Assembly: GCF_001402875.1 (NCBI RefSeq)
Contig: NZ_CP012946.1
Coordinates: 1,838,001-1,902,000, forward strand
Length of the DNA: 64,000 nt
Reading direction: 5' to 3'
DNA from: Blastochloris viridis
Lineage (GTDB): Bacteria > Pseudomonadota > Alphaproteobacteria > Rhizobiales > Xanthobacteraceae
Shown: piece after piece, positions 8,633-17,536 of the stretch
Layout of the letters: each line of letters opens with the position of its first letter
How positions within the stretch are numbered: the first letter of the stretch is position 1
The notes under the pieces: generated by a model
The model's database searches: none
What the model saw: only the letters and a program-made list of their open reading frames with translations
What the model was told of the DNA's origin: nothing
Position numbers and translations under genes: made by a program

Positions 8633-9014
8633 GATCTCCGTTCGTCACCTCTATAATTGTTATTCTGTATAACAAATTGATGGTGTCAAGCGCAACAATT
8701 CAGCGCGGCCGCAACGGCGGCGTGCGCGCGCGGAAAGGCAGCCATTGAGGCGCAGAAAGGTAGGGTTCCGTAGCGTCGGCCGCGACCGTCCTTCGACCGG
8801 CCACCGCACGCGGCTGGAGCCGACGCGATCGCGCGCACTGCCGGCGCCCCGGCGTCGGCACGGCCACCTTGTCAATCCACCCCTGCGCATCGGCGCCGCC
8901 AAGGGTGCGGTGCCGCCTTTGAGCGCGTCGGCGGCCGCGCGGGGCGGACTCGACCTGCTGCCCCATCTCGCTTCGGGCACCCTGCCTGCCGTTCTCGCGG
9001 CGGAATGATCGCCC
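8633..9014. other. intergenic region, promoter of the catabolic operon
   Basis: No credible gene is visible in this 382-bp stretch; the possible short readings have GC-skewed composition and no recognisable domain. The part next to the hydratase gene (8650-8700) is locally AT-rich and holds the palindrome at 8657-8675. The rest is plain GC-rich DNA downstream of the convergent-facing end of the SASA esterase gene. Confidence 0.6.
8657..8675. promoter_or_regulatory. palindromic operator candidate upstream of the hydratase gene
   Basis: TTGTTAT-TCTGT-ATAACAA is a perfect inverted repeat with 7-bp arms and a 5-bp spacer, placed just upstream of the first gene of the hydroxycinnamate-type operon, in an AT-rich island. 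The geometry suits a dimeric MarR or TetR regulator. Hydroxycinnamate operons of related bacteria are controlled by MarR repressors that respond to the CoA thioester. No regulator gene is in the window, so the binding protein is unknown. Confidence 0.55.
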
Positions 9015-9770
9015 CTAAACCGCCAGCATCGCCGCCATTTTGGCGGCATAGCGCTGGCCGAGCGTGACTTGGCTCGCCGTGGTCAGGTGGACTTCATTGC
9101 CGACGATGCCCGCCAAGTCGGCGGCTGAGACGCAGGCGATGGCGCCGGAGCGAGCGCCATCAAGGCTGCGCTGCTGCGCCTGCACTGTCGACCAGTACGG
9201 GTGGCTCGCGGGGTTGATGCCCAACTCCGTCACGATGCACGTCAGGCCAGGGATGCCGAGGTCCGAGCACAGCGAATCGTACATCGCCAGGAAGGTTGCC
9301 GCCCAGCTCTCGGCCTGAGCGCCAAACGCTCTGCCGGTCTCGCTCTCGCCTTGGTACCAGATCAGGGCTTTGATGCTCGCACCGGCCGGGGCTGCGGCAA
9401 GCGCCGCCTGCGCGCGTGCGAGCATCGCGCCGTAGAGAGTCGAGGTCGAAAGGTTGCGAGCCCAATCGCTGAGGAACGTCGACCCCTTCCCGCAGTGGAC
9501 AAGCCCCACCTCCCGCTGCGGCCGATAGATGGCGATCGACGACCCGAACGAAATACCGGCGCTGACGCCAGCCTTGCCGTCGCTCAGTACCGAGTACACC
9601 GCTCCGGTTTCTGAACCGAGAGGCTCGCACGCATCCATCCACGCCTCGGCACGCGTCCACGACTTGACGCGGAAGCCGTAGGCAAACGTCGGCGCATCAG
9701 ACGGCGCGCCTCGGCCGTCCGAATTCGACTGTCCGGAAAACAAAAATAAATCCATCGGCTGCAGAGACAT
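9015..9770 (-). CDS. SASA-family (sialate O-acetylesterase-like) carbohydrate esterase
   Basis: A 251-residue SGNH-type esterase of the SASA domain family. Block I reads LFLFSGQSNSDGRG with the nucleophile serine, and LIWYQGESE is the second conserved block with Gln/Glu in the oxyanion region. The histidine in GNEVHLTTASQ near the C terminus would complete the triad. There is no signal peptide. The ATG at 9770 is preferred to the TTG at 9788. Such esterases occur in polysaccharide deacetylation and as phage tail-associated enzymes; it stands alone here, so its substrate is unknown. Its lower GC than the neighbours hints at acquisition. Confidence 0.75.
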   Translation of the reverse strand: MSLQPMDLFLFSGQSNSDGRGAPSDAPTFAYGFRVKSWTRAEAWMDACEPLGSETGAVYSVLSDGKAGVSAGISFGSSIAIYRPQREVGLVHCGKGSTFLSDWARNLSTSTLYGAMLARAQAALAAAPAGASIKALIWYQGESETGRAFGAQAESWAATFLAMYDSLCSDLGIPGLTCIVTELGINPASHPYWSTVQAQQRSLDGARSGAIACVSAADLAGIVGNEVHLTTASQVTLGQRYAAKMAAMLAV

Positions 9771-10298
9771 AGGTCCCGACCTAATCAATTGTCGTATCCA
9801 TCAGACCCTTTGGAGCCGAATTTCATATCACACTGCCGGCGACGCTGACCGATCACTCGTCGTCACGGCGCAATATCTTGAACGGCTCATCAATGGTGAT
9901 CGAGCATCGCGATGCGGCAGGCATTCGCCTGCGAATGTCTCAACTTTCGGGACAATCCTGGCCCTGGGGCGAACAGGGTGACCAAACGAAATTGAAAAGG
10001 GCCGGCTGGCTGTCAATCGGCGTGCACGCCGAAACACCGCTGGCAGCAGCGTTCCGCACCCCAGGTTCGCCTGCTCGCCGCGTAATGGCAACGATTGGGG
10101 CAGCCGCCAAGTTTTGTGGGAGGTGGCCCGGAAGCCTTTGAAATCACTGGCGCGCCAGCCCGAATAAAACTACGAACACATATGTAATTGAAATTACATG
10201 GTAAATTTCCGAGTCTCCTCGAAGGAGGCGGCCTGCTGCAAGTCAGTGGTCCGCATCGGCCGCGAGGCGCCCGGCCGGCGCCCGGCGGAGCCGATGCG
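9771..10298. other. intergenic region with an AT-rich palindrome
   Basis: About 530 bp without a supported gene, between the SASA gene start and the end of the phosphoesterase gene. Composition is lower in GC than the surroundings. The only distinct feature is the inverted repeat at 10182-10199. Confidence 0.55.
10182..10199. promoter_or_regulatory. perfect AT-rich inverted repeat
   Basis: ATGTAATT-GA-AATTACAT is a perfect palindrome with 8-bp arms in an AT-rich patch about 100 bp beyond the 3' end of the phosphoesterase gene. It resembles a regulator-binding site, but there is no adjacent gene start in the expected direction, so it may be a leftover of a lost promoter. Confidence 0.35.
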
Positions 10299-12011
10299 CT
10301 ATGCCCCCAGCTTGCGGCGCATGTCCGGGCTCAACGGCACCACCAGTTCGGCATTGCCGGCGCCGGTCGGACGCAGCGGACCCGGCGACGCCGTTCGCGA
10401 CGCAATCTGCTCGGCCGCGACCGCGAAGGCGCGCGAGCGCGCCGCCGGCGTGCCCCGCCCGATCGCTGGATCGACGTCGGTGGTCAGGATCGAGAGTGTG
10501 CCGTCGCCGTTGCGCACGATCTCGAATGTGCGGAACTGCTGGGGGAAATCGCGCAGCGACGCGGTTTCGACCTGCCAGAACCCGAGCTCGGGCCGACGCG
10601 GATCCGGCGATTTCATCGCCGTGATCGCATTGGTGTGGCGATGGCCCGCCATCCACAGGATCAGGTTGGGATACTGGTGCAGCCTGGCGAACAGCGTCGC
10701 CTCGGACACGGCAGCGATGGTGCTCCAGCCGACGAGGGACGTCACCGGCTCGATGCCGATCGGCGCATGGGCGGCGATGATCATCAACTCGCCGGCCGCC
10801 TGGCCGCCGTCGAGCTCGCGGACGAGCCAGTCGAACCGCGCCTTGTCGAGCGATCCATGGGCATAGCCCGGCGAACTCGTCGGTGACGCTGGCGTATCGA
10901 TGTCGTCGTCGGCCTGGGTGTTGTCGAGAACGATGATCTTGAGCGGCAGACCCGGCTTTGGCCGAAAACTGTAGCAGGCGAAACCGGCGTCGGCATCGGC
11001 TTTGGCAAAGCCATGGCCAACCGGGTGCGACGAGGTCTTGAAGAATTCGCCCATCCATTCCTGGCGCCGCAGCGACCGGCGGTCGGGATCGGCGGCCACC
11101 TTCGGCGGCGCCTCAAATTCGCCGACCGGCCCGACACCGCGGATGGTGCCATAAGGCGTCGCGCCGTCGAGCGTACCGACGTAATAGTCGCGCCGATCGA
11201 CGCCGCCGGGCGCGAAGATGTCGCCGAGCGCGAGCACCTCGGAGGTGACATAGGACTGGCGCAGATGGTCGGTGACCGGGGCCGATCCCATCCAGAAATG
11301 GTCGTGGTTGCCGAGGGTCTGGTACCAGGGAATCGACCGGTCGAGGCCGACCGCTCGGTATGGACGCTGGTAGTCGATGGTATCGGCGCCAGCGTGCGCG
11401 CCCGAACTCGGCGTGATCACGCCGCCGTCAAGGACGTCGATGTACCACCGCAGCTCGTTGTACTGGGTGTTGTTGCAGGCGTCGCCAAGCGAGATGCCGA
11501 AATCGAACGGCTTGCGTTCGTGCAAGGCGTTGACGGTCTGCACGGCGGCGTCGAGAACGTGCGTCGTCGTCAGCATCACCGGCGCATAGGCCGAGCCGTT
11601 GGCGTCCAGGAGGCCCAGATAAATCGCTGACGACGGCGATTCCTTGTCGGTGATGTGAATGTCGCTGATGGAGAAGAAGCGCAGCAACGGGACGGGCTTC
11701 GTCGACCGCTCGCTGACGGCGAACGGCATGAGATCGAATCGCCGGTCGGCCGGAAGGCCGGTGCCGTATCGCCAGCCGCCATAGCCGTACGTGTTGAATT
11801 TCGCCGCGTCGGCGAGACGAAGCGCCACCGGCGGCGTCGGCTCCGGCACGATCGTCCGCTCCAGCGTGGTCGTGATGTCGCCGGCGATCGGATAAGCCTT
11901 CGGCAGGCGCGCACTGCGGACCTCAGCCGATCCGGCCGCGGCCGCTGCGACGGTGGAGGCCGCGAGCGCCGCGGCGCTCACGGCGAAGTCACGGCGCGTC
12001 ATCTTCGTCAT
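10299..12011 (-). CDS. Tat-exported metallophosphoesterase (TIGR03768-like)
   Basis: A 570-residue calcineurin-like phosphoesterase. The N terminus carries a twin-arginine signal (MTRRDFAVSAAALAAS, then an Ala-rich stretch), so it is likely exported folded to the periplasm. Metal-binding motifs appear in order: SISDIHITD (D-x-H), GDACNN (GD), TLGNHDHF (GNHD), AHAPIG and GHRHTNAI (GHxH). The length and layout fit the TIGR03768 family. The ATG at 12011 puts the Tat motif at residues 4-7; more upstream starts would bury it. The physiological substrate is unknown. The alpha/beta hydrolase gene lies 59 bp upstream on the same strand and may be cotranscribed. Confidence 0.82.
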   Translation of the reverse strand: MTKMTRRDFAVSAAALAASTVAAAAAGSAEVRSARLPKAYPIAGDITTTLERTIVPEPTPPVALRLADAAKFNTYGYGGWRYGTGLPADRRFDLMPFAVSERSTKPVPLLRFFSISDIHITDKESPSSAIYLGLLDANGSAYAPVMLTTTHVLDAAVQTVNALHERKPFDFGISLGDACNNTQYNELRWYIDVLDGGVITPSSGAHAGADTIDYQRPYRAVGLDRSIPWYQTLGNHDHFWMGSAPVTDHLRQSYVTSEVLALGDIFAPGGVDRRDYYVGTLDGATPYGTIRGVGPVGEFEAPPKVAADPDRRSLRRQEWMGEFFKTSSHPVGHGFAKADADAGFACYSFRPKPGLPLKIIVLDNTQADDDIDTPASPTSSPGYAHGSLDKARFDWLVRELDGGQAAGELMIIAAHAPIGIEPVTSLVGWSTIAAVSEATLFARLHQYPNLILWMAGHRHTNAITAMKSPDPRRPELGFWQVETASLRDFPQQFRTFEIVRNGDGTLSILTTDVDPAIGRGTPAARSRAFAVAAEQIASRTASPGPLRPTGAGNAELVVPLSPDMRRKLGA

Positions 12012-12070
12012 GGCCGATCCTATCGGTCGCGACGGCGGACACAACGGCCGCGTCCGTAATCGCTTGGGCG

Positions 12071-12928
12071 TCACCGCCGGACGTTCCCGTCGCCACCCAT
12101 CTGCAACATGGGCGGCGGCTCGGCCGCTTTCACGGTCTCGTCGGTGTCGAGGAACGTCAGCACGATGCGCGAGAACCCCGCCGGCGTCTCGTACATCAGG
12201 CCGTGTGTCGCGTTCTTGAACTGAACCAGCCACGAGCCCGGGACTGCCGCCGCCAGCACTTTCGAGCTTTCGGGATACACGACGGTGTCTGCAGTACCGA
12301 CGACGAACATCACCTGGTTGGTGACAGCGGCGATGCGATCCATCGGCGTCTTCCAGTGCGTGGTCGCCTCGATCTGGCGGGCAACGGTCGGATTGTCGAT
12401 GGTCCTGCCCTTGAAGACGGCGGCGACATGGCTGCCGTCGGTCGACGTCGCGTGGATGATCGCCTTGTCGAACCGCTGCGGATAGGTGAGCAACAACTCC
12501 TGCGTGATCGTGCTGCCCATGGAATAGCCGAGCACGTGCGTCTTCTTGACCCCGAGGGCGTCGAGCAGGCCGATGACGTCGTCGGCGAACAGCCTGTAGG
12601 TGAACGTCGTCTCATTGGCGGTCGTATGACCCATGCCGCGGTTATCGGGCATGATGAGCTGGTATTCTTTTGCCAGCGCTGCGACGATCTGCGGGGACCA
12701 GTGCTCAATGGTGCCGCCCAGCCCCATGATCATCACCAGCGGCGGCCCCGAACCGACCAGTTTGTAGCCGATATCGATGCCGTTGGCGTGAACCATGCGG
12801 ATGGCATGCCCCTCGCTGTCGCGACCGATGATCTCGCCTGCCGGCTGGATTTGCTGCGCCAGGGCGCCGCTGATGGCCAGCATCAGCGCGACGGCGAATG
12901 CACAGAGACGCGACGCAAGTCTCATCAT
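12071..12928 (-). CDS. secreted alpha/beta hydrolase
   Basis: A 285-residue alpha/beta-hydrolase with a signal peptide (residues 1-24, ending ISGALA). The oxyanion segment MIMGLGGTIEHW is followed by PDNRGMGHT, the nucleophile elbow GYSMGS, an acid in VGTADTVVYPE and the histidine in NATHGLMYE, so the triad is intact. The substrate is not deducible; it resembles haloperoxidase/epoxide-hydrolase-type periplasmic hydrolases. It precedes the phosphoesterase gene on the same strand and may form a two-gene unit of exported hydrolases. Confidence 0.82.
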   Translation of the reverse strand: MMRLASRLCAFAVALMLAISGALAQQIQPAGEIIGRDSEGHAIRMVHANGIDIGYKLVGSGPPLVMIMGLGGTIEHWSPQIVAALAKEYQLIMPDNRGMGHTTANETTFTYRLFADDVIGLLDALGVKKTHVLGYSMGSTITQELLLTYPQRFDKAIIHATSTDGSHVAAVFKGRTIDNPTVARQIEATTHWKTPMDRIAAVTNQVMFVVGTADTVVYPESSKVLAAAVPGSWLVQFKNATHGLMYETPAGFSRIVLTFLDTDETVKAAEPPPMLQMGGDGNVRR

Positions 12929-13343
12929 TGAAGCCCTCGTCTATCTATGGGTGGCGAGGGCGAATCGGTGCGCCGCGTCACGTCGCAACTGTTGGATCGG
13001 GGTCGTGATCACGCCAGTCGGCGAGATTACGTGCGCTCAACGTCGCGGTGTCGCGAACCCGCGCTTGAGGCGGCGACGCTCGCCCGCATCGTGCCGCGCA
13101 GCCGACCATCGTGCGGACCATTGGTTCGACTGCAGGCAGAATGGCTCAATGATACGGCTTCCGGCCGATCATGCCTTCGAGCGGTATTCCGCCCGTCGAA
13201 AAGTCCATTATCCGTCAAGGATTTTTCGGCGAGGTGGCTTCCGGGATCCCAAAGGGATCATCTGGTAGCGTCCGAGATGGACGACCATCTGCGCGTCGAA
13301 TTATCGAGCGAGTTTCGCGGCTTTGTTCGGACCGGTGTCGAAC
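12929..13343. other. intergenic region
   Basis: About 415 bp between the hydrolase start and the tRNA-Glu 3' end. I see no gene. A short palindrome GATCCC-AAA-GGGATC sits at 13245-13259. The segment should hold the promoter of the hydrolase gene, but no clear -35/-10 pair can be called. Confidence 0.5.
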
Positions 13344-13419
13344 TGGCGCGCCCAAGGGGACTCGAACCCCTGTTTTCGCCGTGAAAGGGCGACGTCCTAG
13401 ACCGCTAGACGATGGGCGC
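13344..13419 (-). tRNA. tRNA-Glu (anticodon UUC)
   Basis: The minus strand folds as a complete cloverleaf: acceptor GCGCCCA/TGGGCGC, anticodon loop CTTTCAC with UUC, T-arm AGGGGTTCGAGTCCCCT, and encoded CCA (13344-13346). It closely matches bacterial tRNA-Glu. Confidence 0.95.
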
Positions 13420-13489
13420 GGGCCCGCTCCCTATAGGCAAACCGAGCGGCGTCGGCAAGGCCACCTGAGTGGTCATGCCGAAGAATTAT

Positions 13490-13948
13490 CTACCAGACGC
13501 CGGTATTGGGCATCGACGCCCACGGCTCCTGCGGCGGCAGCGCCGCGCCTTTCTGCAGAAACTCGACCGAAATCAGGTCGGGTGAGCGAACGAACGCCAT
13601 CTGACCATCGCGCGGCGGGCGATTGATGACGACCCCAGCCGCCTGGAGTTTCGCGCAGGTCGCATAGATGTCGTCGACCTCGAAGGCGAGGTGACCGAAG
13701 TTGCGGGCCGAGCCGTAGTCTTCCGGATCCCAATTGTGGGTGAGCTCGATTGTCGGTGCCTCGCGTCGGTGGTTGGCAAGGTCTTGACGCGCGGTCAGCT
13801 CGTCGGCCGGCGCCGCCAGAAACACCAACGTATAACGCCCTTGCGGCACGTCGATTCGCCGCACCTCGACCAGGCCGAGCTGGCGGCACCAGAAGTCGAG
13901 GCTGTCGTCGAGGCTCCTGACGCGAACCATGGTGTGAAGAAAGCGCAT
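13490..13948 (-). CDS. gloA: lactoylglutathione lyase (glyoxalase I), VOC superfamily
   Basis: A 152-residue vicinal oxygen chelate protein. The start [20 protein letters not shown] has the first metal ligand His5 in its usual place. [12 protein letters not shown] supplies the second half ligand and ISVEFLQ the C-terminal Glu. The fold has two beta-alpha-beta-beta-beta repeats as in GloA. It would convert the methylglyoxal-glutathione hemithioacetal to S-lactoylglutathione in the cytoplasm. The gene lies just past the tRNA-Glu 5' end on the same strand. Some VOC relatives are dioxygenases, but the motif spacing favours glyoxalase I. Confidence 0.85.
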   Translation of the reverse strand: MRFLHTMVRVRSLDDSLDFWCRQLGLVEVRRIDVPQGRYTLVFLAAPADELTARQDLANHRREAPTIELTHNWDPEDYGSARNFGHLAFEVDDIYATCAKLQAAGVVINRPPRDGQMAFVRSPDLISVEFLQKGAALPPQEPWASMPNTGVW

Positions 13949-14202
13949 GTCGGGACTCCGGCAGGATGACTGATATGGGTGAACCGAAAACCTCAACCCG
14001 GCAGGGCCGGCTTCGATCCCCGGACGCCAGGGCGGCAGGCGCCGGGCTGGCCGCGTGCTGGCGGACGAAAGTGCTTGCTCGCGACGGACCGCGAGACTTT
14101 CACCTCCAGACCCAAGGTGTCCAGGCCAAAGCAACCTCCCGGCGCCTGGCTTTGGCAGCCCAGCCTCGCCGCCGAGCGCTGGCTCGCATGGACTATCAAC
14201 GC

Positions 14203-14314
14203 CCCCGGATGCTGACGCAGAGGTCCGTTGGACTCGCGGATTTTCGCCCGTGACATCAGTGATTTCACGAAAATCGGCGATCGGAACCAACGGCCGGCTG
14301 CCGCCCGCCGTTGG
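14203..14314 (+). repeat. dispersed double-hairpin repeat, copy 1
   Basis: About 112 bp, starting with CCCCGGATGCTGACGCA. It includes the palindrome built on GATTTTCG ... GTGATTTCACGAAAATC and ends in a second hairpin CCAACGGC ... GCCGTTGG. It shares long, near-identical blocks with 17732-17845 (same strand) and 40468-40581 (opposite strand). This copy is the most degenerate and lacks the 80-bp element that adjoins the other two. It lies between gloA and the sirtuin gene, and no gene is seen in 13949-14407. Confidence 0.8.
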
Positions 14315-14407
14315 TCGACATCTTCTGTTTAGCACCGCGCCACGCGGCGGTGCGTCCGGCCAAGCGAGGCCTTGCGCCGCATCCGCGATCGCGGTTTGCT
14401 TCGCCCT

Positions 14408-15175
14408 GTGGAAAAATTGGCTCCCGATCTCTCGACCGCCCGCACCCGCCTTGGCGAACTCATCGCGGCGGCGCAGCGGATCGTTCCTTTCACCGGCGCC
14501 GGCATCTCGACCGAATGCGGCATCCCCGATTTCCGCTCGCCGGGCGGGCTGTGGACCCGCAACGCGCCGGTTTATTTCGACGAGTTCATTGCGTCCCAGG
14601 CCGCGCGAAACGAGTGCTGGCGCGGCCGTTTCGCGCTCGATTCGGCGTTCGGCACGGCGAGGCCGGGTCGCGGCCACCATGCCCTGGCCGCCCTGTGGCG
14701 CGAGGGCAAGTCACCGGGCGTCATCACCCAGAACATCGACAATCTGCATCAGGCATCCGGGATCGATGATTCGTGCGTGATCGAGTTGCACGGCAACACC
14801 ACCTATGCCCTCTGCCTCGATTGCGACACCCGCTTCGAACTCGACTGGGTGCGCGAGCAATTCGACGCCAGCGGCGGCGAGGCGCCGGCCTGCCCGCGCT
14901 GCCACGGCTTCATCAAGTCCGCGACGGTGTCGTTCGGCCAGGCGATGCCGGTCGAGGCGATGCGGCGCGCCGAGCAGTTGACACTGTCGGCCGACCTGTT
15001 CGTCGCCATCGGCTCGTCGCTGGTGGTGTGGCCGGCCGCCGGCTTTCCGCTCATGGCCCAGCAGAACGGCGCGCGGCTGGTTATCCTCAACCGTGACCCG
15101 ACCGAATTCGACGCCATCGCCGATCTCGTGATCCGCCATGACATCGGCGACGTGCTGGCGCCGTGGGTCGAATAG
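14408..15175 (+). CDS. SIR2-family NAD-dependent protein deacylase
   Basis: A 255-residue sirtuin. It contains [17 protein letters not shown] (NAD pocket), TQNIDNLHQ, the catalytic histidine in ELHGN, and a four-cysteine zinc ribbon CLDC ... CPRC. A GTG at 14408 is chosen as start because the sirtuin N-terminal helix begins soon after and the alternative TTG at 14372 only adds a basic, non-homologous lead. It removes acetyl or other acyl groups from lysines using NAD in the cytoplasm. An isolated gene; its start lies about 90 bp downstream of a dispersed repeat, which may contribute to its 5' region. Confidence 0.88.
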   Translation: MEKLAPDLSTARTRLGELIAAAQRIVPFTGAGISTECGIPDFRSPGGLWTRNAPVYFDEFIASQAARNECWRGRFALDSAFGTARPGRGHHALAALWREGKSPGVITQNIDNLHQASGIDDSCVIELHGNTTYALCLDCDTRFELDWVREQFDASGGEAPACPRCHGFIKSATVSFGQAMPVEAMRRAEQLTLSADLFVAIGSSLVVWPAAGFPLMAQQNGARLVILNRDPTEFDAIADLVIRHDIGDVLAPWVE

Positions 15176-15762
15176 AGCGGTGTCCACAAACGCAGGTGTG
15201 TTTTTCACCTGAAAAAGCGCTCAGCCGAGCACCCGGAGCATTGCCGCGGCAGTTCTCGGTCGGTTGTGCCGAGAACACGGTTCGGGGGGCGCCAGCGGCC
15301 GATGATGCCAACTTGGTAATTTGCGGTTTTTCGACGGAATTTATTGGCGCTCGACTTTCCGTTCCGACGCAAATCCCATGCATTCGATCCGGGTGATGGG
15401 TTGGAGACGTCATCCGATGGTCGCCAGACGTGGGGTAATATGAAAATTTGTTCGGCAACATTGCCTCTTCCCCCAAGTTTTTTGGGCGAGTTTGAATTGG
15501 ATCCGGTCACAATCTACCAAATTCCGACCGTTGCTTGCCAGGAACGCGCCAGCGAAAACTGGCTGCGGCAGGCTCGCTTGCTGCCGTTAGGGGATAAGAC
15601 CGTGGACCCTGCGCAACACCGTCCAGGAAATCGCCGAGCGCTCGCACTTTGTTGTTTGCGGCCCGTGAGGCAGTGTTATCCTCCCGAATAGGTTGAGAAT
15701 CGTACGCTGCGGTGACGTGCCGCGGCAAATACGACGAATGCGGCGGCGGCGAGAGGTCGGTG
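15176..15762. other. intergenic region upstream of the cold-shock gene
   Basis: Nearly 590 bp with no supported gene; composition is lower in GC, especially 15430-15560. It contains short hairpins such as CCCAA-GTTT-TTTGGG near 15472-15486. A long 5' leader is common for cold-shock genes, so part of this may be transcribed leader, but I cannot define a promoter. Confidence 0.5.
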
Positions 15763-16344
15763 ATGGATCCCAAGTTCGGGGTCGGGGCGGAGACTGGTGA
15801 AGAGCACTCTGATGAGCAGCTCGAGAGTCTGGTCGAAGTATCCGGTTACATTAAGTGGTTCGATGTAGCAAAAGGCTACGGTTTCATCGTCCCTGACGAT
15901 GGCAGCGCGGACGTATTGCTTCATGTCACCTGCCTTCGCCGCGACGGCTACCAGGCCGCGAACGAAGGCGCCCGGGTGGTTGTTGAGGCGGTGCCGCGCG
16001 CGAAGGGTTTCCAGGCGCTGCGCATCGTGTCGATGGACAAGTCCACGGCGGTCCATCCCTCTCAACTTCCGGCTGCGCGCACGCACGTCTCGGTAACGCC
16101 GACATCGGGGTTCGAGCGGGCGTGGGTGAAGTGGTTCAACCGGCTGCGCGGGTTCGGTTTTCTCACCCGCGGCGACGGAACGCCCGATATCTTCGTCCAC
16201 ATGGAGACCCTGCGCCGCTATGGCATGGCGGAGCTGCGACCCGGTCAAATGGTCATGGTGCGGTTCGGGCCCGGACCGAAGGGTCTGATGGCGGCCGAAA
16301 TTCGCCCTGACGGGCCGGTCAGCGGCGGCGTCGCATCGCATTGA
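15763..16344 (+). CDS. double cold-shock-domain protein
   Basis: A 193-residue nucleic-acid-binding protein with two cold-shock domains. The first has [19 protein letters not shown] with RNP1-like KGYGFI and RNP2-like DVLLH (residues about 27-93). The second has [19 protein letters not shown] with RGFGFL and DIFVH (about 120-185). Tandem-CSD proteins of this size are common in Rhizobiales. The ATG at 15763 follows a GAGAGG ribosome site; a GTG three bases upstream is also possible. A role as RNA chaperone is expected from the family; the target is unknown. The DUF192 gene follows 28 bp downstream. Confidence 0.88.
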   Translation: MDPKFGVGAETGEEHSDEQLESLVEVSGYIKWFDVAKGYGFIVPDDGSADVLLHVTCLRRDGYQAANEGARVVVEAVPRAKGFQALRIVSMDKSTAVHPSQLPAARTHVSVTPTSGFERAWVKWFNRLRGFGFLTRGDGTPDIFVHMETLRRYGMAELRPGQMVMVRFGPGPKGLMAAEIRPDGPVSGGVASH

Positions 16345-16372
16345 CTGCGGCCCCGGCGGCAACGGATTGCGA

Positions 16373-16930
16373 ATGACGTCACATGGCGGTCTCGTTCGGG
16401 TCGGGCTCGCAGCCATGCTGGGATTGCTACGGGGCGTCGTGGTCGCCGTCGCCATGCTGGCCGCCATCTGCAGCCCGGCGGTGCTGTTGGCTCAGCCCGC
16501 TGTTTCGGCCGCGGACCTGCTGCCCGACGTGCCGGCGGTTCGGTTCGAAGGGCCGGAGCCGCTGGAAATCGCCACCCGCACCGGCGTTCTCAGCTTCGAC
16601 GTCGAGGTTGCGGTCGATGACGAGCAGCGCGCCCGCGGCCTGATGTATCGGCGCTCGCTGCCATCTGGCCGCGGCATGCTGTTCGACTTCGGCGTCGAGC
16701 GCGACGTGACGATGTGGATGCAGAACACCTATATCTCGCTGGATATGCTGTTCATCCGCCGCAACGGCGAGATCCTCAGCATTGCCGAGCGGACCACGCC
16801 ACGCTCAACGGCGCACATTCCGTCGGGCGGCCCGGTGCGGTTCGTGCTGGAATTGCCGGCGGGCAGCGCCAAGCAGCTCGGGATCACGGTCGGCGACCAG
16901 GTCGGCCATCGCCTGATCGGCGGGCGGTGA
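16373..16930 (+). CDS. DUF192 family exported protein
   Basis: A 185-residue protein with an N-terminal signal/anchor segment (about residues 15-45, ending in a LLAQPAVSA-like cleavage region). It then has the DUF192 domain with hallmarks ARGLMYRRSLPSGRGMLFDF, VTMWMQNTYISLDMLFI and the C-terminal ELPAGSAKQLGI. DUF192 proteins have no agreed biochemical function. It lies just downstream of the double cold-shock gene, an association often seen in Rhizobiales, so the pair may be cotranscribed. The ATG at 16373 is preferred to the TTG two codons upstream. Confidence 0.85.
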   Translation: MTSHGGLVRVGLAAMLGLLRGVVVAVAMLAAICSPAVLLAQPAVSAADLLPDVPAVRFEGPEPLEIATRTGVLSFDVEVAVDDEQRARGLMYRRSLPSGRGMLFDFGVERDVTMWMQNTYISLDMLFIRRNGEILSIAERTTPRSTAHIPSGGPVRFVLELPAGSAKQLGITVGDQVGHRLIGGR

Positions 16931-17000
16931 CCTTGCCGCCGGCCATCCGGGCGTGTATCCGGAAGCATGCTGCAATATTCGCGGCGGCGTCGGTTTGCAC

Positions 17001-17076
17001 CGGGGCGTGGCTCAAGTGGTAGAGCGGGAGCTTTGGGTGCTCCAGGTTGTCGGTTCGAGTCCGGCCGCCCCGACCA
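17001..17076 (+). tRNA. tRNA-Pro (anticodon UGG)
   Basis: A complete cloverleaf: acceptor CGGGGCG/CGCCCCG, anticodon stem GGAGC/GCTCC with loop TTTGGGT (UGG), T-arm GTCGG-TTCGAGT-CCGGC, discriminator A and encoded CCA. The C1-G72 pair and A73 are tRNA-Pro identity elements. Confidence 0.93.
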
Positions 17077-17106
17077 AACGGCCGCTCGTCAGGCGAGGAT
17101 AGAGGC

Positions 17107-17409
17107 ATGGTGGCGCGTATCTACAAACCGGCCCGCACGGCGATGCAGTCCGGCCGTGCCAGGACCAAGGACTGGGTGCTCGATTTCGTATCTGAGAAGC
17201 GGTTCATCGAGCCGCTGATGGGCTGGACCGCGACCAGCGATACCCAGCCGCAGGTCCGGCTGCGGTTTACCACCCGCGACGAGGCGGTGGCCTATTGCCA
17301 GAAGCGAGGCATCGCCTACCATGTGGCGGAGCCGAACCAGCCGGCCCGTCGCAAATACTCGTATTCGGACAACTTCAGCGTCCAGCGCCCCGAGCGCTGG
17401 ACGCACTGA
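17107..17409 (+). CDS. complex I NDUFS4-like accessory subunit (ETC complex I subunit conserved region)
   Basis: A 100-residue protein of the ETC_C1_NDUFS4 family. Diagnostic segments are ARIYKPARTAMQSGRA, the GWTATSDTQPQVRLRF core and the C-terminal YSDNFSVQRPERWTH. In alphaproteobacteria and mitochondria this small soluble subunit stabilises the NADH-binding arm of NADH:quinone oxidoreductase. It is encoded away from the main nuo operon, as usual, and is flanked by tRNA-Pro and tRNA-Arg. Its presence is a good alphaproteobacterial marker. The ATG at 17107 lies 30 bp past the tRNA. Confidence 0.9.
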   Translation: MVARIYKPARTAMQSGRARTKDWVLDFVSEKRFIEPLMGWTATSDTQPQVRLRFTTRDEAVAYCQKRGIAYHVAEPNQPARRKYSYSDNFSVQRPERWTH

Positions 17410-17536
17410 TGCGGTTTCCGCACGGTGTCGTCTTGATGAGAGGAAGCAGCTTCGCCGTTCATCCCGTTCGAGGCGGGACCTCGGCGAGCGGACGGCGAAG
17501 CTCCTGCTCCTGAGGCGGGAATTCGCATGACCGGCC

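Noticed and set aside
9015..9770. SASA esterase as part of a second prophage
   Set aside because: No phage genes, integrase or att-like repeat nearby; left as an isolated gene.
15472..15486. CCCAA-GTTT-TTTGGG hairpin as a terminator
   Set aside because: No T-run follows and it lies 300 bp past the sirtuin stop; stem too weak.
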